NCBI GenBank assembly: GCA_002450095.1
Contig: DJYK01000010.1
Coordinates: forward strand, 55,708 to 119,707
Source: Mageeibacillus sp. UBA6980
GTDB taxonomy: Bacteria; Bacillota; Clostridia; Saccharofermentanales; Saccharofermentanaceae
Length of the DNA: 64,000 nucleotides
Direction: 5' to 3'
Shown here: piece after piece, positions 57,916-64,000 of the stretch
Numbering within the stretch: position 1 is the stretch's first letter
Layout of the letters: every line of letters begins with the position of its first letter
Translations under genes and position numbers: made by a program
Notes under the pieces: model-generated
Database searches by the model: none
Told to the model about the DNA's origin: nothing
What the model saw: the letters and a program-made list of their open reading frames with translations, nothing else

Positions 57916-58338
57916 TTATTCCTCCAAATACTTTTTTATGATCGCATCCATCTGAGGATAATCTCTTTTAATGGAAACGATCCCTCCGTCGGGGGTAACG
58001 AAGCAGTGTTCGCTGTTGCCCGTGCAGCGAACCTGCCCCGTCTTCTTATCGGTTACCTCATACTCGATGTAAAGCCTTACACCCGTATACTTGGTAAACT
58101 TCACTTTGATAACTACGGTGTCGTAGAACAATGCGGAGGCCTTGTACTTCGCGGACACTCCGACAACCGGACTTAAAACGCCCTGTTCCTCACACTCTTT
58201 ATAGCCAAGGCCGATCTTATCAAAAGCATCGACTCTCGCTTCCTCGAACCACCTTATGTAATTGCTGTGGTGTGCGACCTTCATCTGATCCGTCTCATAA
58301 TACTGGACCACATGCTCATAAGGGGGAATCTTGCTCAT
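57916..58338 (-). CDS. Acyl-CoA thioesterase, 4-hydroxybenzoyl-CoA type hotdog protein
   Basis: 140 residues. Catalytic region QYYETDQMKVAHHSNYIRWF with the YxTDxM...HxxY pattern, and EEARVDAFDKIG. A YbgC/FadM-like single hotdog domain. Overlaps the hydrolase gene by 4 bases. Probable role is hydrolysis of short- or medium-chain acyl-CoA; the substrate is not defined. Confidence 0.88.
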   Translation of the reverse strand: MSKIPPYEHVVQYYETDQMKVAHHSNYIRWFEEARVDAFDKIGLGYKECEEQGVLSPVVGVSAKYKASALFYDTVVIKVKFTKYTGVRLYIEYEVTDKKTGQVRCTGNSEHCFVTPDGGIVSIKRDYPQMDAIIKKYLEE

Positions 58339-59297
58339 TGTACTGTAACCTTTCCGCAGAACTTAGCAATATCGTCAAAGTACTGCTCTCTTACGCTCTC
58401 GTTCTGAATCTCATGGCGATAGTGCCCGTAGTTTCTCTCGGTTACGGCCACGCCCTTTGCCCTCAGCATCTCACATACCTCATGCGCGCCCTTTCCGTAA
58501 CCTGCCACGGGATCATCCTCTCCGTATGTCAGAAGACAGGGTTTACCCGGATCGATCCGATCGTAAGCATCCTTCTTTTGCATCCTTACAACAAGTGTAA
58601 ACAGATCCCTGAAGCCCTTATTCGTAAAAAGAAATCCCGCAAGAGGATCATTACAATACTTCTCTACCTCAGCCTCATCCGAAGATACCCAGTCAAAGTC
58701 AGTCTTCGGATCCTCTATCCGGGCGTTGTATGCACCGAAAGCGATCTTATTTATGAGCTTTCCGGGCTTCCTTCTAAGTCCGAAGACTCTCATCGCCTTA
58801 GCGAGGAAAAGCCCTGCTCCGGCAGCGGGATTCGGTCCCATGGTGGAGGCGAAGACAAAGCCGTTGAACATCTTCTCATATTCGGGAGTGATATAGATAT
58901 TACGGGCTACGAACGATCCCATGCTGTGTCCGTAGAGGATATACGGAACATCATCGCCGAACCTCTCCGCCGCTTTCTTACGAAGGATCATCTCATCCTT
59001 CAAGATACAAAGCGCGGAATCATCGGCATCTCCGAAGTAACCCAACGGCATATCATTTCCCTTATTGAGTTCGTATGTCTGCCCGTGGCCCATCATGTCC
59101 ATACCGCAGACATCGAATCCTTCGGCATTGAGGTAATCGACCATCTGCTCATATCTTGCAAAATGATCCGCCATGCCGTGACAGATCTGGATAACGCCTC
59201 TTCTGCTGCCGTTAACGGCATCACACGGACAGAAGAATGCCGCTATCTTATTCCCGCCTCCGACCGAAGCATCAAAAATTACAGTTTCCTTGTTCAC
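58335..59297 (-). CDS. Alpha/beta hydrolase, monoacylglycerol lipase/lysophospholipase type
   Basis: 320 residues. ICHGMADHFARYEQMVDYL and MDMMGHGQT (oxyanion and strand 5 region), nucleophile GHSMGSFVAR near residue 118, Asp in TYGEDDPVAGYG, and His in YRHEIQNE. This is the Serine aminopeptidase S33 (lysophospholipase) group. Translationally coupled on both sides by 4-base overlaps with the GH94-like and thioesterase genes. Confidence 0.86.
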   Translation of the reverse strand: MNKETVIFDASVGGGNKIAAFFCPCDAVNGSRRGVIQICHGMADHFARYEQMVDYLNAEGFDVCGMDMMGHGQTYELNKGNDMPLGYFGDADDSALCILKDEMILRKKAAERFGDDVPYILYGHSMGSFVARNIYITPEYEKMFNGFVFASTMGPNPAAGAGLFLAKAMRVFGLRRKPGKLINKIAFGAYNARIEDPKTDFDWVSSDEAEVEKYCNDPLAGFLFTNKGFRDLFTLVVRMQKKDAYDRIDPGKPCLLTYGEDDPVAGYGKGAHEVCEMLRAKGVAVTERNYGHYRHEIQNESVREQYFDDIAKFCGKVTVQ

Positions 59298-61909
59298 TTA
59301 AGATATACCTTGATATCCTTTCCAATCTTCTCGCGGGGCAGGATATTCGTGCCCTCGGATACGACTTTTCCGTCAACTTCGATCCTTGCGATCTCATCGT
59401 GACCGCCGCCGCACACATATGTGATATATGTGACATCAACGGGCTTACCGTTAAACTCGAAAGACACTCCTGCCGTTCCCTTATCGTCGAACTGCGAAGG
59501 GAGAAGGCCCGGTTCAAACTTAAGGTCTCCGTACTCGCCCTTAATACCCATTATCTCGTTCAATACCGTGAGGATGAGCCAAGAGGCGGCCCCTGTAAGA
59601 TAGTGATATACTCCTCTGCCCTTCGGATCAAAATACTCGGGGATGCCGGGATAGATCTTAGCCCTTTCGAAGTTTGCCGCATGCCTGTAAAGAGACCCTA
59701 TTACCTTCCAGCCCTCTTCCTTAAAGCCTCTCTGATAGAGAGCATTGCCGTACATGACAGCCATGTGTGAGAACACGGCTCCGTTCTCCTTCTGTCCGTA
59801 AGCAAAGCCGAACATCCTTCCCATGTTCGTCTTTATCTCATGGAAGTCGGTGTTAAGCCTGTATCCTCCCGCCTTCTCATCATAAAGATATTTATCCGAC
59901 GACCTGATGATATCTTTCACCTGATCATCGTCCGCGACACCGCTCATTACGGTAAACACCTGACCGGTAAGCATCATGGCGGGATTGTCGCCTTTGGAAC
60001 CGTTGGCCTCAAGAGGATTACCGTCATTATCATAATAACTGTTGAATCTGGACATGCCGAACTCGTCGGTGAACCACTCATTCTCGCGTATGTGATTTGT
60101 AAGAGCATCGGCCTTCGCGGTCAGATCGTCTGCGATCTCATTTAACGAATACTCTTCCTTGGAACCCGAGAATCCGTTCTTGACCTTATCGCAGTAACTC
60201 ATAAGAATATCTCTGCCGCCGTTTGTACCGAACAACTCCTTGAGCTCGGATGCGAGGCTGACCTTATCGCCCTTCTCCTGCGAGTACTTACGGAGTATAT
60301 TCGCGAGGTTCCTGTAATTACCGCAGTATGCTGCAGTAAAGGCAACAGACTCGCCCTTGTCCTTGGCCATATCAAGCGCATCGTTCCAGTCGGCTCCGCG
60401 AAGCTTCATCGACCCGTGCTCACCTATGTCAAAAAACGCCGCCAAATTCTGAAGCAGGAGGTGCTCGAGGACCGATCCCTCGCATTTTGCTTCAGGGATA
60501 CTCTCGAGGAGGAGTTCTCCTCTCATAACCTGTCTGTCGATAAAGTAAGGAGCCGTCTCATCCAAGATCCCGAGATCACCGCTTTGCTTGATATAAAGCT
60601 CCATAGTCATGAAAGGCCACATCGCGTGATCCATCCACACTCTCGTGATCCCGTTTCTGTCTGCGATGAACTCGCCGCTTCCCGTTCCTATGATCGTGGC
60701 ATTTGTACCGTCGGTCCTGACGCCTCCGAAGTTATCAACGAGCATTCCCCTTACATCCTGAGGATCCATTATTATCAATGCGAGGCAATCCTGCCAGAGA
60801 TCTCTCCAGCCTCTTCCGCCCTTGCCGTAATCGTGATGAGGCAGGAACGAACAGCCGTAGATCCTTCTTAAGATCGGCTGTATGCCGACCCAGTACATCC
60901 AATTGTCAAAAGTCTTATCGCCGGTACGCAGGCGGATATTGACCTTATTCTTCCAATACGACTTATTCTTAAAAAGCTGTGCGTCGAATACGTTGGCAGA
61001 CAGATACCGAAGCGCGATATCGTCCGTCTTTCCGGGATCTCCGATGACCAGCGCGGTGACGTATTCCACTTTCGCGCCGGGGTTCAGAGTCTTCTTATTG
61101 AATATCGCCGCTCCCATGGCCTCGAATCCGTCTATCCTGTCGCCGACATAGTGGACGGGCTGACCGGTAACCGGGAATGCGGGATTATCCAAAGCCCCTC
61201 CCTCACCGATGAATTCCTCGAGAACAGGGCAGAAACCCGTCGGAGGTATCCCTTCTTCTTCGGAAGCAAAGAAGCCGTATTCCAATTCATTCTTTCTGTG
61301 ACCGCGCTCATCAAAGGTAAGAGTGGGATCATTCACAACGCCGTACTTTGTCATGTGAATACGGTTGAGCATCGAAGTAACGTTCCTGTGATCTCTTATG
61401 TTATCGGCAGACCTTCCGTATATGGGAGTCGCCGCCGTCGCGGTAAACGTAACGGGCTTAGAAGAATCGTTAGTGATCTTGATCTTCGTAAGCTCGATCT
61501 TATCGTCAGTTTCGACGGGAACGAATGTGGTGACTTCCGCACGAAGACCTGTCCCCGTAAGCCTCCTCTCGACTCTCTGATAGAGCATTCCGCCATATAG
61601 TACCGCTTCATCTCCCTGCTCTGTCCCCTTAAGCGCATGCTGCCTTGCGGAAGCGCCGACAGCAGAAACCAAAGGGCCGTTCTCGACAGTGATCCAAAAG
61701 TTTCTGACCGACTTATTATTGTGAAGGTTATCGGAACTTACGGGCTCGAGGATAAATGAATTCTGGGATGATTTAAGGTCTCCTCCGAACTCGGGTGTCA
61801 GAGAGCCCATCATGCCTGAGGGGGCGCCGTCCGGGAAATACAGATAACTCCAACTGTCGGGATCTTTGAGTCTGAACTCACCATCTTTGCCTGTGTATTC
61901 GTAGCCCAT
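59294..61909 (-). CDS. GH94-family glycoside phosphorylase (cellobiose phosphorylase-like)
   Basis: 871 residues; start at 61909 because GGAGGAC lies 8 bases upstream (an ATG at 61924 overlaps that site). N-terminal beta-sandwich, then an (alpha/alpha)6 barrel: GGRGWRDLWQD, RVWMDHAMWPFMTM, catalytic Asp in GADWNDALDMAKDKG, and AASWLILTVLNEIMGIKGEY. Family members use phosphate to split cellobiose, chitobiose, laminaribiose or related beta-glucosides, or glucan chains. The substrate here is not clear. Upstream of the lipase-like gene by a 4-base overlap. Confidence 0.88.
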   Translation of the reverse strand: MGYEYTGKDGEFRLKDPDSWSYLYFPDGAPSGMMGSLTPEFGGDLKSSQNSFILEPVSSDNLHNNKSVRNFWITVENGPLVSAVGASARQHALKGTEQGDEAVLYGGMLYQRVERRLTGTGLRAEVTTFVPVETDDKIELTKIKITNDSSKPVTFTATAATPIYGRSADNIRDHRNVTSMLNRIHMTKYGVVNDPTLTFDERGHRKNELEYGFFASEEEGIPPTGFCPVLEEFIGEGGALDNPAFPVTGQPVHYVGDRIDGFEAMGAAIFNKKTLNPGAKVEYVTALVIGDPGKTDDIALRYLSANVFDAQLFKNKSYWKNKVNIRLRTGDKTFDNWMYWVGIQPILRRIYGCSFLPHHDYGKGGRGWRDLWQDCLALIIMDPQDVRGMLVDNFGGVRTDGTNATIIGTGSGEFIADRNGITRVWMDHAMWPFMTMELYIKQSGDLGILDETAPYFIDRQVMRGELLLESIPEAKCEGSVLEHLLLQNLAAFFDIGEHGSMKLRGADWNDALDMAKDKGESVAFTAAYCGNYRNLANILRKYSQEKGDKVSLASELKELFGTNGGRDILMSYCDKVKNGFSGSKEEYSLNEIADDLTAKADALTNHIRENEWFTDEFGMSRFNSYYDNDGNPLEANGSKGDNPAMMLTGQVFTVMSGVADDDQVKDIIRSSDKYLYDEKAGGYRLNTDFHEIKTNMGRMFGFAYGQKENGAVFSHMAVMYGNALYQRGFKEEGWKVIGSLYRHAANFERAKIYPGIPEYFDPKGRGVYHYLTGAASWLILTVLNEIMGIKGEYGDLKFEPGLLPSQFDDKGTAGVSFEFNGKPVDVTYITYVCGGGHDEIARIEVDGKVVSEGTNILPREKIGKDIKVYLK

Positions 61910-61952
61910 AAAAGTGTCCTCCATATTTATGTTGTGTAATCGATGAATCGTA

Positions 61953-62663
61953 TCAGCGTCTCTTCCCGCCTCTTATTGCGATAAGTCTCAGCAATGTGAC
62001 CGCCGAAGAAGCCAGAGCGACCGCATATGTGTCACCTGCCGCTCTGAGCACCTTGTGTGCCAGGGACAATTGATCGTCAGATACCCATCCCGAGGTCTTC
62101 ATGTCCTTATATGCACGGGAACTTGCATTGCGCTCAACGGGAAGCATTACAAGATAGAAAAGAAATGCTACAAAATAGACCACGATACCGATCGTGCTGA
62201 TCGCATAACCTATATCACTGTTAGATCTTGAAGCATATGCGGAGAGAAGCACACCTATAATTACGATCCATGGACCTGCCTTGGAGGCGATGCTTGCCGC
62301 CGGAGCCAGAAGCTGACGGAACTCATAAAGAGGCATATTCTCCTTATCCTGGATGGCATGACCGCACTCATGAGCAGCGATGGCAATGGCAGAGATAGTA
62401 TCCTGACCGTAAGTGGTGTCCGAGAGATATATCTTCCCTTCTTTGGGCGAATAGCAGTCCGTCATCTGACCGGGCTTGTGCTCGATAGTGATCCCGTATA
62501 TCTCATGATCCCGGAGCATCTGCTGCACGACCTGATTTGCGGTAATACCGCTTGAAGCACGGATCTTACTGCCCTTGCTGACCTTAGACTTGAGATTCGC
62601 CTGAACCGCGAAAGACCATATCATAACAACTACAGCGGCAATGATATAAGTATAGTAACCCAT
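61953..62663 (-). CDS. YugP-type neutral zinc metallopeptidase
   Basis: 236 residues with an N-terminal helix, zinc motif AAHECGHAIQ (HExxH) near residue 95, then two or three hydrophobic segments and the C-terminal VLRAAGDTYAVALASSAVTL. This is the YugP membrane-associated zinc peptidase group. It is 43 bases upstream of the GH94-like gene and probably shares its transcript. Substrate unknown. Confidence 0.88.
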   Translation of the reverse strand: MGYYTYIIAAVVVMIWSFAVQANLKSKVSKGSKIRASSGITANQVVQQMLRDHEIYGITIEHKPGQMTDCYSPKEGKIYLSDTTYGQDTISAIAIAAHECGHAIQDKENMPLYEFRQLLAPAASIASKAGPWIVIIGVLLSAYASRSNSDIGYAISTIGIVVYFVAFLFYLVMLPVERNASSRAYKDMKTSGWVSDDQLSLAHKVLRAAGDTYAVALASSAVTLLRLIAIRGGKRR

Positions 62664-62812
62664 AAGTACATCTCCCTTATAAAAATCTACCCTTTAATTC
62701 TATCACGGAGCAGCCTTATATAAGATTAACTTTTCGGAAACACAAAACCCATATTCTACTCACATCGTCCTGTTAAGATTAATGTATCTATTTTAATAAC
62801 GGAGGTATCTTT

Positions 62813-63958
62813 ATGGCAGTTAATCGTTTTGTACTCAATGGTATTTCTTATCATGGCTACGGCGCTATCAACGAGATCCCCGGGATCATCAAGTCCAGAG
62901 GTCTCACCAAGGCTTTCGTTGCATCGGATCCCGATCTTGTTAAGTTCGGCGTTACGGCCAAGATCACCGATCTTCTTGAGAAGAACGGCATAGCGTATGA
63001 GCTTTATTCGGATATCAAGCCCAATCCCACCATCGAGAATGTTCAGCACGGCGTAGATGCATACAAGGCCTCCGGTGCAGACTTCATGATCACGATCGGC
63101 GGAGGTTCTTCGATGGATACCGGCAAGGGTATCGGCATCATCGTTAACAACCCCGAGTTCTACGACGTAAGATCACTTGAAGGCGTTGCCCCTACCAAGA
63201 AGCGCACAGTATTCACGATCGCCGTTCCCACAACAGGCGGAACCGGTGCGGAATCCACGATCAATTATGTTATCACCGACGTTGAGAAGAAGAGGAAATT
63301 TGTCTGTGTGGATCCCAACGACATCCCCGACATCGCAGTCGTCGATCCCGATATGATGAGTTCGATGCCGAAGGGCCTTACCGCATCAACCGGAATGGAC
63401 GCTCTCACGCACGCTATCGAAGGCTATACGACCGCAGCCGCCTGGGAGTTGTCGGACGTTCTTGATCTCGAAGCGATCAAACTCATTGCAAAGAATCTTC
63501 GCAAGGCCGTTGCCAACGAACCTGAAGGACGCGAAGGCATGGCTCTCGCTCAGTATGTAACGGCTATGGCTTATTCGAATGTAGGTCTCGGCATCGCTCA
63601 CTCCATGGCACACACATTGGGAGCCGTCTATGACACACCTCACGGAGTGGCATGCGCGATGATGCTTCCTATCGTAATGGAATTCAATCAGGAGACTACG
63701 GGCACGAAGTTCAAGGATATCGCCGAGGCATTCGGTGTAGATACGGAAGGCATGACGCCCGATGAATACCGCAAGGCCGCCATCGATGAAGTCAGGAAAC
63801 TCTCAGTGGATGTCGGCATCCCCACAAAGCTCGAAGCATTGAAGGAAGAGGATCTTCCGTTCCTCTGCGAATCGGCAGCCGCCGATGCATGCGCGCCCGG
63901 CAATCCCCGACACGCGACACTTGAAGACTTCGAAGAGATGTTCAGAAAGCTCATGTAA
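62813..63958 (+). CDS. fucO: Iron-containing alcohol dehydrogenase, lactaldehyde reductase type
   Basis: 381 residues after ACGGAGG. Follows E. coli FucO: RFVLNGISYHGYGAINEIPG, IGGGSSMDTGKGIGI, PTTGGTGAESTINYVIT, TGMDALTHAIEGYTT, the metal His segment GIAHSMAHTLGAVYDTPHG, and GNPRHATLEDFEEMF. Fe(II)- and NAD-dependent reduction of lactaldehyde to 1,2-propanediol, or of other short aldehydes. No fucose or rhamnose genes nearby. The last 42 bases of the window hold nothing I can assign. Confidence 0.92.
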   Translation: MAVNRFVLNGISYHGYGAINEIPGIIKSRGLTKAFVASDPDLVKFGVTAKITDLLEKNGIAYELYSDIKPNPTIENVQHGVDAYKASGADFMITIGGGSSMDTGKGIGIIVNNPEFYDVRSLEGVAPTKKRTVFTIAVPTTGGTGAESTINYVITDVEKKRKFVCVDPNDIPDIAVVDPDMMSSMPKGLTASTGMDALTHAIEGYTTAAAWELSDVLDLEAIKLIAKNLRKAVANEPEGREGMALAQYVTAMAYSNVGLGIAHSMAHTLGAVYDTPHGVACAMMLPIVMEFNQETTGTKFKDIAEAFGVDTEGMTPDEYRKAAIDEVRKLSVDVGIPTKLEALKEEDLPFLCESAAADACAPGNPRHATLEDFEEMFRKLM

Positions 63959-64000
63959 GATCATTGAACAGATACAAAGGGGATGTCTCAAAAGTGATTT

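Noticed and set aside
58131..59402. 423-codon open frame on the plus strand
   Set aside because: It is antisense to the thioesterase, lipase-like and GH94-like genes, which have clear family motifs and coupled starts. Its own translation is low-complexity with no recognisable domain.

Overview
The window looks like a chromosomal segment of a Gram-positive anaerobe of the class Clostridia (Bacillota). The signs are a transcription-attenuating T-box leader, an FMN riboswitch in front of an ECF riboflavin transporter gene, a class B-type sortase, LytR-CpsA-Psr and LTA-synthase-type envelope enzymes, a bacterial tyrosine kinase/PHP phosphatase pair, a glmU-pth-mfd block and AGGAGG-type ribosome binding sites. 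Base composition is moderate. I cannot name the genus. I see no rRNA, CRISPR array, transposase, integrase or phage block; only one tRNA gene, Arg(CCG), is present.

Layout. 1-5.3 kb (minus): a sugar-type ABC importer (two permeases and a very large binding lipoprotein) preceded in the same operon by a degenerate CbiG-like protein. 5.4-8.9 kb: glycerate-type dehydrogenase, a membrane protein, a Dus enzyme and a PAP2 phosphatase. 8.9-11 kb (plus): two tandem CobW/G3E GTPases, one fused to a DUF1980-like domain, the other carrying a long His/Asp/Glu tract. 11-16.6 kb (plus): a surface-polysaccharide-type TPP enzyme, then Wzz-like protein, BY-kinase, PHP phosphatase, sortase and a putative sortase substrate. 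16.7-26.1 kb (minus): a nine-gene envelope glycosylation operon (ATP-grasp, GtrB/ArnC-like transferase, methyltransferase, WecE aminotransferase, two EamA/SMR half-flippases, YfhO, a serine-hydrolase lipoprotein and LCP).

26-34.6 kb (minus): tRNA-Arg, a coiled-coil protein, glnA, mfd, pth and glmU. 34.7-43 kb: nucleotidyltransferase and VanY-type peptidase; acyltransferase and XRE-AbrB regulator; FMN riboswitch and riboflavin transporter; a PD-(D/E)XK-like protein; a regular array of eight DnaA-box-like motifs; an LTA-synthase-like protein and an esterase. 43-47.8 kb: L-tartrate dehydratase subunits, HAD phosphatase, a degenerate GGDEF-EAL protein and Maf. 47.9-53.3 kb: an SDR with a long charged tail, then a T-box leader controlling an XRE-cupin-acyl-CoA ligase fusion, then an orphan DUF4130 protein. 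53.4-56.9 kb: two tandem paralogous lipoproteins, tyrS, and a divergent HicB/XRE module with a palindromic operator pair. 57-64 kb: a five-gene run (metallopeptidase, GH94-like phosphorylase, lipase-like hydrolase, thioesterase, thioredoxin reductase) and FucO-type alcohol dehydrogenase.

The strongest candidates for new biology are the T-box that appears to control an acyl-CoA ligase rather than a translation or amino-acid gene, the 16.7-26.1 kb glycosylation operon, the alternating eight-box repeat at 39.65-39.76 kb, the CobW-DUF1980 fusion, and the degenerate CbiG protein encoded with an ABC importer. All functional calls come from reading motifs by eye; no database search was run.
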